The position numbers and the translations under genes were made by a program. A DNA stretch of 64,000 bases from Flagellimonas algicola (GTDB lineage: Bacteria; Bacteroidota; Bacteroidia; Flavobacteriales; Flavobacteriaceae). A model generated the notes under the pieces. The model was not told the DNA's origin and made no database searches. It saw only the letters and a program-made list of their open reading frames with translations. The DNA is taken from assembly GCF_005937185.1 (NCBI RefSeq), contig NZ_VCNI01000001.1, positions 1-64,000 of the forward strand, in the 5' to 3' direction. The first letter of the stretch is position 1; every line of letters begins with the position of its first letter. Below are positions 17,164 through 27,129 of the stretch, one piece after another.

Positions 17164-19614
17164 TTAATCCACCATAAACAAGGCGTTTGCAAAGAACAGT
17201 TTTCCATTCTCCCAAAACCCGCGGAACAATGGATTGTCCACCATATAGACCACCGAACCTTCACCACGGTTCTCAACCCCAAAAATTAGAGAGTTGGCCA
17301 CCTTTTTGAGCGCTTCGCTGCCTGCAAAACCAGACACTTGCTTGGGACTCTCACCTTCCAAATAGGCAGCGTTGCCATATTTTAAGTAGTCATATCCTGC
17401 ACTCCCAAGTTTTAGGGTAAAGTAATCTGTGCCGTAGCCATAAGCCAGTGGATGCGAATTATCCACACGTGCCTTGAAGATGGCCCCTGTAATGACATTT
17501 TTGATTTGCTCACGTTGCGCATTCTTATGCGGTTTAGGTTTATTTTTTGTTGAATCTTTGGCAGCTTCTTTTTTCTTGATGCCAAAACCTTTTTCACCAT
17601 CAATACCATCAATGGCCCCACCCATGGCTATAAGCTTACCTCCAGCCGACACCCAATCCTTGAGTTTGGTCAACTGGGCCTCACTAAAATGATTTCCGTA
17701 GCCTCCGCTGGGAAGTATCAGAATATTGTAGTCCTTTAAATCTACCTGATCGGCATATTCGCTATCAATAACCGTAATGGGATACTTCAACTGCTGCTCA
17801 AAGAAATGCCAGATTTCTCCAAATCGAAGGGTAGAAGTTGGTCCTCCGGACAAAACCGCAATCTTGGGCTTGGAAATCATTTGTACATAGGACGAACCAA
17901 AATCCTTTCCGGAATCGACATAACCGGTACTGGAGGCCGTCAATTCTTGATTGAATTCCTTACTGATCTTTGTCAACTGGCCAATAAAGTCAGCATTATT
18001 TTGATTGTCGCCTTTGGTGATGATCAAACTCCCTCTGGCGAAGGATTTACCTTCAATAGAAAAGGGATGGTCAGCTTTTCGTACACGGATACGGGCCTTA
18101 AGCAAAGCAGCCAAGAATTTGGCATCTTTCATACTGTTCCAATTGGAGATATAGGCGTAGCTGTTGGAATCCAAAGTACCGAAGTTAACCGCTGGATTTT
18201 GCGCTTGACTTGAGACCAAGGAAGTGGATGCAATGCCATCCAAGCCATAGGCATAAGGCAAGGACCAGGCTGTAATGTCATAGGTAAGGGAATCACTCAG
18301 TTTTGCGTTCGGCTCAAATAACACCTTTACCAAAGTACCTTTGGACTGGTTGGTTGAGACCACCAAACTATTTTGCGAAACAGCCATGCTTCCGTTGCCG
18401 CCTGTTTGGTAGTTATAGCCCTTTACCGATGAAATTGTTGGACTTCCGAATTTGATTTTATGCTTGGAAAGCAGTTGCTTCAATGCTTCAATTTTATCGG
18501 AATCGCCATTCAATACATAACTTTTGTATTTGAAGTTTTTGTTTTGGTAGAACTTCTTGAATTCTTGATTTAATCGTTCCGCATTTTGGTGGGAAACTTC
18601 AATGGTGGAAAGACCCGTAGTATGGTGGTGGGCAATTCGGTCTTTAAGGGTAAGGGTATCGCCAATACTAGTGATCACACCAAGTCCACCGCGTCCACTT
18701 CCACCTTGCTCATAGGTCATTCCAATAGCGCCATTGTAGGTTGGGTAGGTATCCCCATAGCTTGGATAGAAGAGGTCAAAAATTTCTTTGGTAAAATAGA
18801 ACCAACCGTTGGCGTCAAAGTATTTAGCATGATTTTTTCCCAACGTAACTTGAAAATCGCGTTGGAAATCCGTAATCACTTCGTGGTAGGGTTCTGCGGC
18901 TGGGGCAAAATAATAGGGATTGTCCACGCCTTGCTCATGAAAGTCAACATGCACATGTGGAAGCCACTCGTTGTACACCTTAATTCTTTGTTGACTTTCT
19001 ACCTGGGTCAACCACGCCCAGTCACGGTTGAGGTCAAACATATAGTGGTTGCTTCGTCCACTCCACCAACCTTCGTTGTGTTCCTTGCTGTTTGGATCTA
19101 ACTGATGGGGCGTATTTTTATACTGATTGTACCAATTGCTATAACGGTCCCTTCCATCTGGATTGATACAGGGGTCCATGATTACGACAGTGTTATCCAA
19201 ATAGGAACGTTTGCTGGTAAGGAGCTCGTAAATGGTCTGCATGGAGGCCTCCGTACTTACACTTTCATTTCCGTGAACATTATAGCTCAACCACACAATA
19301 GCTGTTGAGCTGTTACCAGTACCTTCTGTATCTTTTAAATGCTCTTGCCTAATAATTTCCAGATTGGCCATATTAGTGGCAGTGGATACATAGACCAGCA
19401 GCAGAGGGCGTCTTTCATTGGTTTGCCCATAGGTGGTCAACTTGACCATCTCTGGAGCCTGCTTTGCTAGGTATTGGTAGTAGTCCACCACTTCGTGGTG
19501 ACGGGTGAATTCCGTTCCCAATTCATATCCCAGAAACTCAGAGGGGGATTTTAAATTTTGTGCGCTAAGGAAACAGCTTGTAAGGGCCAAAAGAGAAAAT
19601 AAAAATCTTGTCAT
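17164..19614 (-). CDS. Secreted M14-family zinc carboxypeptidase
   Basis: An 816-residue secreted metallopeptidase. A signal peptide ends LSAQ (residue 19). The catalytic M14 domain spans about 35-330: zinc ligands His114 and Glu117 (NVHGNES), NPDGRDRY substrate-binding loop, a third ligand in HVDFHEQ (about 226), and the catalytic Glu302 in MTYEQGG. The C-terminal third (about 585-815: KIAVLSGGPTSTLRFGEIW, ILILPSGGYG, MVDNPLFRGFW) resembles a class I glutamine-amidotransferase-like fold, as in other large bacteroidotal M14 proteins. Likely role: trimming peptides outside the cytoplasm. Divergent from bshC. Confidence 0.9.
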   Translation of the reverse strand: MTRFLFSLLALTSCFLSAQNLKSPSEFLGYELGTEFTRHHEVVDYYQYLAKQAPEMVKLTTYGQTNERRPLLLVYVSTATNMANLEIIRQEHLKDTEGTGNSSTAIVWLSYNVHGNESVSTEASMQTIYELLTSKRSYLDNTVVIMDPCINPDGRDRYSNWYNQYKNTPHQLDPNSKEHNEGWWSGRSNHYMFDLNRDWAWLTQVESQQRIKVYNEWLPHVHVDFHEQGVDNPYYFAPAAEPYHEVITDFQRDFQVTLGKNHAKYFDANGWFYFTKEIFDLFYPSYGDTYPTYNGAIGMTYEQGGSGRGGLGVITSIGDTLTLKDRIAHHHTTGLSTIEVSHQNAERLNQEFKKFYQNKNFKYKSYVLNGDSDKIEALKQLLSKHKIKFGSPTISSVKGYNYQTGGNGSMAVSQNSLVVSTNQSKGTLVKVLFEPNAKLSDSLTYDITAWSLPYAYGLDGIASTSLVSSQAQNPAVNFGTLDSNSYAYISNWNSMKDAKFLAALLKARIRVRKADHPFSIEGKSFARGSLIITKGDNQNNADFIGQLTKISKEFNQELTASSTGYVDSGKDFGSSYVQMISKPKIAVLSGGPTSTLRFGEIWHFFEQQLKYPITVIDSEYADQVDLKDYNILILPSGGYGNHFSEAQLTKLKDWVSAGGKLIAMGGAIDGIDGEKGFGIKKKEAAKDSTKNKPKPHKNAQREQIKNVITGAIFKARVDNSHPLAYGYGTDYFTLKLGSAGYDYLKYGNAAYLEGESPKQVSGFAGSEALKKVANSLIFGVENRGEGSVVYMVDNPLFRGFWENGKLFFANALFMVD

Positions 19615-19760
19615 ACGTGCGGGTGTTAGTAGAAATCAAATCTAACAATAAATTAGAGAATCACCATTTTTAAAACAATATTGGACCTTATCTAATTAAC
19701 TTATTTTTAGGATGAGAAAAAAAGAAGAGAAGTATCTTTAGCACTTCATTTTGAACTTTG

Positions 19761-21362
19761 ATGGACGTAGCGTGTATACCTTTTAAGGAAACTGGTTATT
19801 TTTCTAGACTTATTTGTGATTATTTGGATCAAAAGGAAGACCTAAAACCTTTTTACAACAGATTCCCCCAAATAGAAAATTTTCAAGACCAGATAAAGGA
19901 AAAAGAGGCTAACTTTCCTTCCCGCCGTAGAGCCATTTTGGTGGATGCCGTCGAGGAACAGTATAAGGGACTACAGGTTTCAGAACTTACGCAAGAGAAC
20001 ATTTCCCTATTAGGTGATACAAAAACCTTTACCGTGGTAACTGGGCACCAGCTGAATCTGTATACAGGTCCACTTTACTTTTTGTACAAAATTGTATCCA
20101 CGATCAACCTTACCAAAAAACTTAAGGAGACCTTTCCGGATTACAATTTTGTTCCCATATATTGGATGGCCACGGAAGATCATGATTTTGATGAGATCAA
20201 CTACTTCAATTTCAAAGGTCAAAAAGTGCAGTGGAACAAGGAGGCTTCAGGAGCGGTTGGCGCGTTGAATACTGAAGGGTTGGAGGCAGTGTTCCAAACT
20301 TTTTCCGCCGGTCTTGGAAATTCAACGAGTGCCGAGCATCTTAAAAACTTGTTTCAGGCAGCTTATTTGGAGCACAATACGCTTACCGAAGCCACTAGAT
20401 TTTTGGCCAATGCATTGTTTGGGGAATTCGGTTTGGTTATTGTGGACGGAGATGATTCCAACCTCAAAAAGGAGCTGGTGCCGTATGCCAAACAGGACAT
20501 CTTTGAGAATATCCCGTTTGATTTGGTTACAACTTCAATCAATGGACTCTCTAAAGTATCAACGGATTATAAGATTCAAGTAAACCCGCGGGAGATTAAT
20601 TATTTCTATCACAAAGATGGAATTCGTGAGCGGATTGTTGGCAAGGATGGAAATTTTGAGGTGTCCAATACGGATATCAAATTCACAAAGCAAGAGCTTG
20701 AAAAGGAACTGGAGCAATTTCCAGAGCGCTTTTCACCCAATGTGATAGGGCGTCCTTTGTATCAAGAGATTGTGTTGCCAAATCTGTGTTACATAGGAGG
20801 AGGAGGAGAACTGGCTTATTGGTTGGAACTCAAAGCGTATTTTAACGCTTTGGAGGTAACCTTTCCCATGTTATTACTTCGTAATTCGGCCCTAATTATG
20901 ACCGAAAAACAAAACGGAAAAGTGGAGAAGTTGGGATTGAAGATTCCTGATCTCTTTTTAAAACAGAACAGTTTCATCAACAAGAAAATTAGGGAAATTT
21001 CCAATATCGATATTGATTTTGCTCCGCAGAAGAAACATCTAGAGGAACAATTTGAGGCCATGTACAAATTGGCCGAAGAAACCGATAAAAGTTTTATTGG
21101 TGCTGTAAAAGCACAAGAAGTGAAGCAGAAAAAAGGTTTGGATGCCCTTGAAAAAAGATTGCTTCAGGCGCAAAAACGAAAACTCCGAGATCATGTTATC
21201 CGCATGACGGATATCCAAAATGCACTTTTTCCAAACCGGTCCTTGCAAGAAAGGCAACTTAACTTTTCCGAGGTATATTTGGAAATTGGGGAGCGCCTAA
21301 TTCCCAATCTTATGGAGTCTTTAGACCCGCTGGCAGGAAAATTCTTGATTCTAAAGGATTAA
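19761..21362 (+). CDS. bshC: Bacillithiol synthase, cysteine-adding enzyme BshC
   Basis: A 533-residue enzyme proposed to add cysteine to glucosaminyl-malate in the last step of bacillithiol synthesis. The start is ATG 19761 (MDVACIPFKETGYFSRL); a TTG just before it is in frame but unnecessary. Family landmarks are visible: TVVTGHQLNLYTGPLYFLYK, FVPIYWMATEDHDFDEINYF, YIGGGGELAYWLELK and a C-terminal coiled coil (about 410-490: QEVKQKKGLDALEKRLLQAQ). The core has a cytidylyltransferase-like Rossmann fold. bshA and bshB are not in this window. A TATCTTTA box lies 20 bp upstream, and a terminator follows. Confidence 0.93.
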   Translation: MDVACIPFKETGYFSRLICDYLDQKEDLKPFYNRFPQIENFQDQIKEKEANFPSRRRAILVDAVEEQYKGLQVSELTQENISLLGDTKTFTVVTGHQLNLYTGPLYFLYKIVSTINLTKKLKETFPDYNFVPIYWMATEDHDFDEINYFNFKGQKVQWNKEASGAVGALNTEGLEAVFQTFSAGLGNSTSAEHLKNLFQAAYLEHNTLTEATRFLANALFGEFGLVIVDGDDSNLKKELVPYAKQDIFENIPFDLVTTSINGLSKVSTDYKIQVNPREINYFYHKDGIRERIVGKDGNFEVSNTDIKFTKQELEKELEQFPERFSPNVIGRPLYQEIVLPNLCYIGGGGELAYWLELKAYFNALEVTFPMLLLRNSALIMTEKQNGKVEKLGLKIPDLFLKQNSFINKKIREISNIDIDFAPQKKHLEEQFEAMYKLAEETDKSFIGAVKAQEVKQKKGLDALEKRLLQAQKRKLRDHVIRMTDIQNALFPNRSLQERQLNFSEVYLEIGERLIPNLMESLDPLAGKFLILKD

Positions 21363-21377
21363 TTTTATCTATTTTAA

Positions 21378-21420
21378 CCATTTGTTTTTCAGTTTATTAC
21401 AACTGTAAATGGCTTTTTTT
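21378..21420 (+). terminator. Terminator of bshC
   Basis: Nested stems (CCATTT 21378-21383 with AAATGG 21407-21412, and CAGTT 21390-21394 with AACTG 21401-21405) are followed by C and a run of T at 21414-21420. Position and U-tract support an intrinsic terminator. The internal loop is asymmetric. Confidence 0.6.
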
Positions 21421-21455
21421 AGATGTTTTTTTCAAAAAAAATCAAAAATAAAGTA

Positions 21456-21596
21456 GGGTATTTTACCACCTAGTTGTTTTACTAGTGAAAATTGCTATGA
21501 AATTTTTTTAACAAAATGAGTTGGTAAACTCATATGTTTAGGTTGGTTTTGATTTTATTTTAAAGCCCCGGAGTGGTTCCTGGGGCTTTTTTATTT
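21456..21596 (+). ncRNA. Candidate small RNA with intrinsic terminator
   Basis: After the bshC terminator, a second, classic terminator (21562-21596) stands with no gene in front of it. Between them lie GGTA/TACC (21457-21467), CTAGT/ACTAG (21470-21485) and ATGAGTT/AACTCAT with a GGTA loop (21516-21533), but no plausible reading frame. A structured RNA of about 140 nt ending at the second terminator is the simplest reading. No promoter box is clear, and no known RNA family is recognised. Confidence 0.3.
21562..21596 (+). terminator. Strong intrinsic terminator
   Basis: An 8-bp stem AAAGCCCC (21562-21569) with GGGGCTTT (21582-21589) is followed by a T run. It lies 200 bp past bshC and faces the end of the minus-strand pgmB gene. 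Confidence 0.85.
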
Positions 21597-21649
21597 TCTG
21601 CAGTATACTCTGAAAGCTGGTATTTCTAACGACAGCGATCTCAGATAGC

Positions 21650-22309
21650 CTAGAACAAATCCTTAAAATGGGACTTGATTTCGAAAAGAGTGGCCTCGGC
21701 CATGGAATCAAATCTTAAGTCAGCATGGCCAACCCTTTCCTTGGGGCCAATACCAACGCTATAAAAACCACCGGCCTTGGCGGCATCAATTCCACTTTCG
21801 GCATCTTCAAAAACTATACATTCATCCGGCTGAAGCTTCATTTTCTCAGAACCATATAGGAAGATGTCGGGTTCAGGCTTACTTTTTGATACACTATTTC
21901 CATCCCCGATCACATCAAAATACATATTGGCATTGAGCTGTTGCAATACCTTGATGGCATTCTTGCTTGCGCTACCCAATGCCACGTTAAAGCCTTCGGT
22001 TCTTAAATGAGTCAATAACTCCTTGGCTCCGGGAAGATAGTCTTCGGATGTCATTTCATCCAAGCTAGATACATAAATATCATTTTTCTTTGTGGCCAGT
22101 TCAGCAAGGGTTTCCTCATCCAAAGAAGCTTGGTTATGGTCCAGAATCACTTTTATGGAGTCCATTCTTGAGATACCCCGTAGTTTATCGTTTATCTCGT
22201 AATCAAAGTCCCAGCCCATTTCATCGGCTAGGTTTTTCCAAGCCTTATAGTGAAGCTCTGCGGTGTCAGTGATAACCCCATCCAGGTCAAAGATGAATCC
22301 CTTAATCAT
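21650..22309 (-). CDS. pgmB: Beta-phosphoglucomutase
   Basis: A 219-residue HAD-superfamily enzyme converting beta-glucose 1-phosphate to glucose 6-phosphate after maltose or trehalose phosphorolysis. Motif I is FDLDGVITDTAELHYKAW: the Asp nucleophile and general acid are at 8 and 10, and the HxxAW follows as in characterised beta-PGMs. LRGISRM is the substrate-specificity loop, GSASKNA is motif II, and a Lys precedes VFEDAESGIDAA (motif III/IV). Length is typical. No maltose phosphorylase gene adjoins it, so it is separated from the usual maltose locus. A different HAD sugar phosphatase remains possible. Confidence 0.85.
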   Translation of the reverse strand: MIKGFIFDLDGVITDTAELHYKAWKNLADEMGWDFDYEINDKLRGISRMDSIKVILDHNQASLDEETLAELATKKNDIYVSSLDEMTSEDYLPGAKELLTHLRTEGFNVALGSASKNAIKVLQQLNANMYFDVIGDGNSVSKSKPEPDIFLYGSEKMKLQPDECIVFEDAESGIDAAKAGGFYSVGIGPKERVGHADLRFDSMAEATLFEIKSHFKDLF

Positions 22310-22532
22310 AGTTTGGCGTGTTTAGGACAGCAAAGAAATGATGAAAAATGTAAAGAAAAAAACGAATTGACGTTATATTTAAGTGCGATATTTCGCAATA
22401 AAATAGAAGTTGAGGATACCCTTGAAGCTCGCTAAATCAACAAAAAATAAGGGCAAGCGCTATTAAATAACTCTTTTGAAAACTTATAAAAAATATCCCC
22501 GAAAAGATACTTTTCCAACTCCGGCAAATTGC

Positions 22533-22540
22533 TATTTTTG
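22533..22540 (+). promoter_or_regulatory. -7 box immediately before guaA
   Basis: TATTTTTG ends 3 nt before the guaA ATG at 22544. No TTG is present at the -33 position (TTT instead). If used, the transcript would begin at or next to the start codon. Confidence 0.45.
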
Positions 22541-22543
22541 CCC

Positions 22544-24076
22544 ATGCAAAACAACGTACTTATCCTAGACTTTGGCTCCCAGTACACCCAGTTGATTGCA
22601 AGAAGGGTCCGCGAGCTGAACATTTACTCAGAAATCAAACCTTTTAATAACCCACCTGAAGATTTATCGGAATATCAGGCCGTTATTCTTTCAGGGTCTC
22701 CCTATTCAGTTAGAAGTGAAGATGCCCCGCATCCGGATCTTACGGAAATCAAAGGAAAAATCCCATTGTTGGGTATTTGCTATGGAGCGCAATATCTATC
22801 CCATTTCAATGGCGGTAGTGTGGCTCCATCCGCAACTCGGGAATATGGACGCGCCAACTTATCCACAGTTAAAGATGAAGAAACCTTTCTGGATGGGTTG
22901 GAAGTAGGTAGTCAAGTATGGATGAGCCATAGCGATACTATTAAGGAACTGCCAACCGGTGCCGTTAGGTTGGCCAGCACACATGATGTGGAAAATGCGG
23001 CCTTTCGCATTGAAGGCGAACAAACTTATGGTATTCAATTTCACCCAGAGGTATATCATACCAAGGACGGAAAGCAGCTATTGGAGAATTTCCTGGTAAA
23101 GATTGCTGGTTTAGAACAGGATTGGACACCAGACGCCTTTATTGAGACCACAGTAGCTGAGCTTAAAGACAAAATAGGGGATGAGAAGGTGATTTTAGGG
23201 CTTTCCGGTGGAGTGGATTCCAGTGTGGCAGCCATGTTGTTGCACAAGGCCATTGGAAAACACCTGCACTGCATCTTTGTAAACAATGGTTTGCTACGGA
23301 AGAATGAGTTTGAAAGTGTTTTGGACCAATACCAACACATGGGACTCAATGTTAAAGGTGTTGATGCTTCGGCACGTTTTTTGGAAGCCTTGAAAGGGGA
23401 ATCCGAACCAGAAAAGAAAAGAAAGATCATCGGAAGAGTCTTTATTGAAGTTTTTGATGATGAAGCCCATAAGGTGGAAAATGCAAAGTGGTTGGCTCAA
23501 GGAACGATCTATCCGGATCGGATAGAGTCGGTTTCGGCAAGTGGCGGACCATCGGCCACCATCAAAAGTCACCATAATGTAGGAGGCCTTCCGGACTATA
23601 TGAAATTGAAAATTGTGGAGCCTTTGCATTTGTTGTTCAAGGATGAAGTCCGAAGAGTCGGCAGAAATTTAGGAATGGATCCTGCAATTTTGGGAAGACA
23701 CCCGTTTCCAGGCCCAGGTCTGGGGATTCGGATTTTGGGTGACATTACCGCCGAAAAGGTGTCTATTTTACAGGAAGTTGATGCAATTTTTATCGATGGA
23801 CTCAAAAAATGGGGACTTTATGATAAGGTTTGGCAGGCCGGAGCCATGCTTTTACCCGTAAATAGTGTAGGGGTTATGGGAGATGAACGCACTTATGAAA
23901 AATGTGTAACGCTCAGAGCAGTGGAAAGTACGGACGGAATGACGGCGGATTGGGTGAATTTACCTTACGAATTTTTACAAAAGACCTCTAATGATATAAT
24001 AAATAAGGTGAAGGGCGTTAATAGAGTAGTGTATGACATTAGCTCCAAGCCTCCAGCAACTATAGAATGGGAATGA
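22544..24076 (+). CDS. guaA: GMP synthase (glutamine-hydrolysing)
   Basis: A 510-residue enzyme that converts XMP to GMP using glutamine and ATP. The N-terminal class I amidotransferase domain (1-190) has its triad: Cys79 in GICYGAQ, and His167 and Glu169 in FHPEV. The ATP-pyrophosphatase domain starts at the P-loop LSGGVDSS (about 221-228). The C-terminal dimerisation domain ends [13 protein letters not shown], the conserved XMP-binding tail. The start ATG 22544 gives the canonical N-terminus ([15 protein letters not shown]); an upstream TTG lies inside the promoter box. The stop overlaps the next start codon (ATGA). Confidence 0.97.
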   Translation: MQNNVLILDFGSQYTQLIARRVRELNIYSEIKPFNNPPEDLSEYQAVILSGSPYSVRSEDAPHPDLTEIKGKIPLLGICYGAQYLSHFNGGSVAPSATREYGRANLSTVKDEETFLDGLEVGSQVWMSHSDTIKELPTGAVRLASTHDVENAAFRIEGEQTYGIQFHPEVYHTKDGKQLLENFLVKIAGLEQDWTPDAFIETTVAELKDKIGDEKVILGLSGGVDSSVAAMLLHKAIGKHLHCIFVNNGLLRKNEFESVLDQYQHMGLNVKGVDASARFLEALKGESEPEKKRKIIGRVFIEVFDDEAHKVENAKWLAQGTIYPDRIESVSASGGPSATIKSHHNVGGLPDYMKLKIVEPLHLLFKDEVRRVGRNLGMDPAILGRHPFPGPGLGIRILGDITAEKVSILQEVDAIFIDGLKKWGLYDKVWQAGAMLLPVNSVGVMGDERTYEKCVTLRAVESTDGMTADWVNLPYEFLQKTSNDIINKVKGVNRVVYDISSKPPATIEWE

Positions 24077-26217
24077 AAAAACATCTTGTATTATTGGGTT
24101 TTGTGGCATTTTTCTTGGCCACTGCGCAACTTTCTGCGCAAAAGTTTACAACACATGCCGTAAAGGAGGGAGAAACCTTGCAGAGCATTTCCCAAAAATA
24201 CAGGGTTACGCCTTATACCATTATACAATCCAATAAGGAGATAAAAACTGCTGCTGATATTAAGGTCAATACCCTGTTGGTCATTCCTTTGGACGGTAGT
24301 GTCATGACCCCTGAAACTGAGCCGAAAGTGGAAAAGGTGGTGGAAGAGCGCAAACCTACAAGCTTTATTAGGCACAGGGTACGGAAGCGTGAAACCCTAT
24401 TTGGACTTACCCAGCGCTATGAGATAACAGAGGAGCAGTTGAAAAGGCATAATCGACAGTTGTATGCAGAACCTTTGAAAAAAGGCATGATTTTGCAGAT
24501 TCCTGTCTATCCCGAACTTACAGAAGAGGAGGAAAGAGCACTGGATTTTGAGACCTATACGGTACAACCCAAGGAGACCAGATGGAGTATTGCCCATAAA
24601 TATGGTATCACTGTGGATAGTTTGCTTAAGCTCAACCCTGAGCTGGATAAGACTTCCGATTATTTGGCTATTGGACAGGAACTCAACCTGCCAAGGCCCA
24701 AGGGCGATAGCTTGGAACAGGAAATAGATCTTTTTACCTCTTTTACCGTACCCCCCAAACAGACGCTATATAGCTTAGGAAAGGAATATGGAATTCCATC
24801 GGACTCCATTGTAAAGCTTAATCCTGAAATCATGAAGCAAGGTGGATTGAAAGAAGGGATGATTTTACGCTTGCCTAAAAAGAAAAATAAATCTGGGGAA
24901 GTCAACACGGACAATTTTATTTTTTACGAAGTAAAACCCAAGCAAAACATTTTTAGGCTCACCCAAAACCTGAAAATCTCCAGGGACACCCTTTTTGCCT
25001 TGAATCCTACCTTGGAAAATGGGCTTAAAGCAGGAATGGTACTGAAGTTGCCGAAAGCAAGTTCAGAGGAATTGGTAGTTAAAAATGCCTTGATCATAGA
25101 TAAAATCAATTTGGCGGACAGTGTTAATCTGGAAAACAGGCCCAAAGTGGTATTTATGTTGCCTTTCCGATTGGATCGTATTGACCTGAATGACCGTAAA
25201 AAGACTTCAAGTCAAATTAGTACCAGAAGGGATCTAAAGTTGAGTCTTGGATTTTATTCCGGAGCGTTGGTAGCCTTGGATTCCATTAAAAAAATGGGTG
25301 TTTCGGTGGAAGTGGATACCTATGATACCGAATTGAGCCAAGCTAAGGTAAAGGAGATTCTTTTCCGTGAAAGTATATGGGATGTGAACGCAATTATTGG
25401 TCCGGTATCAACCAAGGCCTTGGATGAAGTTGCTGTGCAGGCGGCAAGCAAGAACATTCCTGTAATTTCCCCAACTGCTTCCGATAGTGAATTGAGTCAT
25501 GGGAATGTATATTACTCCGTACCCAAGGATGAGGTGCTAAGAAAAAAGATGTTGGATTACCTGGCCAAAGTACATACGGATCAAAATGTCGTGATCATTG
25601 CTGATTCGACCCATCAAGTTGCGTATGACTCCATTTTATCCAAATTTCCTGTAGCTCAGATAGCCAAGGTCATCGATAACAAATCACTGCATTTGGATGA
25701 GTTCCTGATTCAATTATCCGAGGAAAAGGAAAACTGGGTATTCTTGGAAACCGATCAGGCCAATATGGTTTCCAGTGTAAGTTCCATTTTGAACTCAGCC
25801 AACACCGAAGAGATTTCCGTACGCATGTTCACTACCAATTTTAACAGTGCCTTTGAAAATGATGCGGTTTCCGTTACCCATTTGTCCAACCTGAAATTTA
25901 CTTACCCCAGTTTTTATAGGAAGGCAGCTAATGATTCCTTTACCAGGGCCTATAGACAGAAATATAGGGGATTGCAGCCCGACCGATATGCGGTGAGGGG
26001 CTTTGATGTCACTTTTGATCTTTTGTTGAAACTGGCCCATAAGAACAATCTATTCGAAACTTCCAAAATAGTCGGGTTGACCGAATACACCGGAAATAGT
26101 TTCAACTACTTCAATGAATACGCGTCAGGGTTCTACAATAGGGCGGCTTATCTGATGGAATACGATAGTTTACAAATCAAGGAAATACAACTGGATGACC
26201 TCAAAAGTAACTTATAA
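24073..26217 (+). CDS. Exported LysM-repeat protein with periplasmic-binding-like domain
   Basis: A 714-residue exported protein. After a signal peptide ([16 protein letters not shown]) come five LysM modules, at roughly 22-75, 93-140, 155-208, 218-272 and 285-330, each with a GxxLxxIAxxYxV-like helix and a final LxIP strand. LysM domains bind peptidoglycan. The C-terminal half (about 355-700) resembles a type I periplasmic-binding protein: [46 protein letters not shown]. It is therefore probably a murein-anchored periplasmic receptor or scaffold; the ligand is unknown. It is coupled to guaA by an ATGA overlap and overlaps the next gene by 23 bp. Confidence 0.85.
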   Translation: MKKHLVLLGFVAFFLATAQLSAQKFTTHAVKEGETLQSISQKYRVTPYTIIQSNKEIKTAADIKVNTLLVIPLDGSVMTPETEPKVEKVVEERKPTSFIRHRVRKRETLFGLTQRYEITEEQLKRHNRQLYAEPLKKGMILQIPVYPELTEEEERALDFETYTVQPKETRWSIAHKYGITVDSLLKLNPELDKTSDYLAIGQELNLPRPKGDSLEQEIDLFTSFTVPPKQTLYSLGKEYGIPSDSIVKLNPEIMKQGGLKEGMILRLPKKKNKSGEVNTDNFIFYEVKPKQNIFRLTQNLKISRDTLFALNPTLENGLKAGMVLKLPKASSEELVVKNALIIDKINLADSVNLENRPKVVFMLPFRLDRIDLNDRKKTSSQISTRRDLKLSLGFYSGALVALDSIKKMGVSVEVDTYDTELSQAKVKEILFRESIWDVNAIIGPVSTKALDEVAVQAASKNIPVISPTASDSELSHGNVYYSVPKDEVLRKKMLDYLAKVHTDQNVVIIADSTHQVAYDSILSKFPVAQIAKVIDNKSLHLDEFLIQLSEEKENWVFLETDQANMVSSVSSILNSANTEEISVRMFTTNFNSAFENDAVSVTHLSNLKFTYPSFYRKAANDSFTRAYRQKYRGLQPDRYAVRGFDVTFDLLLKLAHKNNLFETSKIVGLTEYTGNSFNYFNEYASGFYNRAAYLMEYDSLQIKEIQLDDLKSNL

Positions 26218-26599
26218 GGGCGAACTAAGAACCACTTGTCTGCATCTTAGATCAAACAATGAATTTGTAACTGATGCCCCAGTGGACAATAACGGTTTGG
26301 GGCAGGCTTTTTCACCTACAGATACCGTGGCAACAGGCTTGGCCAGTTGCATGCTGACCATGATGGGTATTAAAGCCCGTGATTTGGAGGTGGATTTGGC
26401 CGGTTCTACCGCAGAAGTGACTAAACATATGGAGGCTAACCCCAGACGTATCAGTAAGATTGAAGTGAAAATGGAATTTCCTGCAAATGTCTCTGAAAAA
26501 CATCGGAAAATTCTTGAAAATACGGCAAACACCTGCCCAGTACACTACAGTTTGCACCCAGACATTGAAAAGATAATTGAATTTAATTGGGTAAAGTAA
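26195..26599 (+). CDS. OsmC-family protein
   Basis: A 134-residue OsmC/Ohr-superfamily protein, thiol-dependent reducers of organic or fatty-acid hydroperoxides. The two redox cysteines are present, in GLASCMLTMMG and NTCPVHYSL, and the N-terminal strands ([18 protein letters not shown]) fit. The sequence lies closer to the OsmC subgroup (YhfA-like) than to Ohr. The start at 26195 lies inside the 3' end of the LysM gene, in another frame, so translational coupling is expected. It precedes the DUF922 gene, which it overlaps by 13 bp. Confidence 0.88.
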   Translation: MTSKVTYKGELRTTCLHLRSNNEFVTDAPVDNNGLGQAFSPTDTVATGLASCMLTMMGIKARDLEVDLAGSTAEVTKHMEANPRRISKIEVKMEFPANVSEKHRKILENTANTCPVHYSLHPDIEKIIEFNWVK

Positions 26600-27117
26600 A
26601 TACCATAATATGCTTGCTTCTTTTTGGTTTTTTGGGTTGGGGCCAGGAAATTGAGGAGGGAGTATTATGGGATGCCAACAAGCGCCTATCTTGGTCCGAT
26701 TTTAAGGGGAAAGTACCTCCAGCAGCCGATCCAGCCGCAACCACCGCTAGCGGTATCAGTTATCGATATTCAGCAAATCTGATTCACCATGAAGTAAACT
26801 TGGATTTTGAGGTTAACGCTTATTTCTATCCTAATGAATCTTGGTACAAGCCAGAAGTTTGCGACGACCTTATCCTAAGTCATGAACAACTCCATTTTGA
26901 TATTGCGGAGCTTTTCGCCAGAAAGATGCGCAACAAATTGCAGCGAACTTCCTTTTCGGACAATGTAAAACAAGAAATCCGGGATATTTACCAGGATATA
27001 TTGCAAGAGCTTCAGGATTTCCAAGATCAATACGATTGGGAAACTGGATATTCCAGAAATGCGAAAAAACAATTGGAGTGGAATCGTAAAATTGCCCAAG
27101 CTCTAAGCGAGGAATAG
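26587..27117 (+). CDS. DUF922-family exported putative zinc protease
   Basis: A 176-residue exported protein. It starts with a TTG at 26587 overlapping the OsmC stop, which gives a good signal peptide (IICLLLFGFLGWGQ). The mature part begins LSWSDFKGKVPP, the hallmark of DUF922. It contains an HExxH zinc-protease signature, SHEQLHFDIAELFARKMR, near residues 98-115. The C-terminal helix is charged and coiled-coil-like. DUF922 members are predicted secreted metalloproteases; the substrate is unknown. It is the last gene of the overlapping guaA-LysM-OsmC chain. The non-ATG start is the least certain part. Confidence 0.75.
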   Translation: MGKVNTIICLLLFGFLGWGQEIEEGVLWDANKRLSWSDFKGKVPPAADPAATTASGISYRYSANLIHHEVNLDFEVNAYFYPNESWYKPEVCDDLILSHEQLHFDIAELFARKMRNKLQRTSFSDNVKQEIRDIYQDILQELQDFQDQYDWETGYSRNAKKQLEWNRKIAQALSEE

Positions 27118-27129
27118 CACCCAAACACT

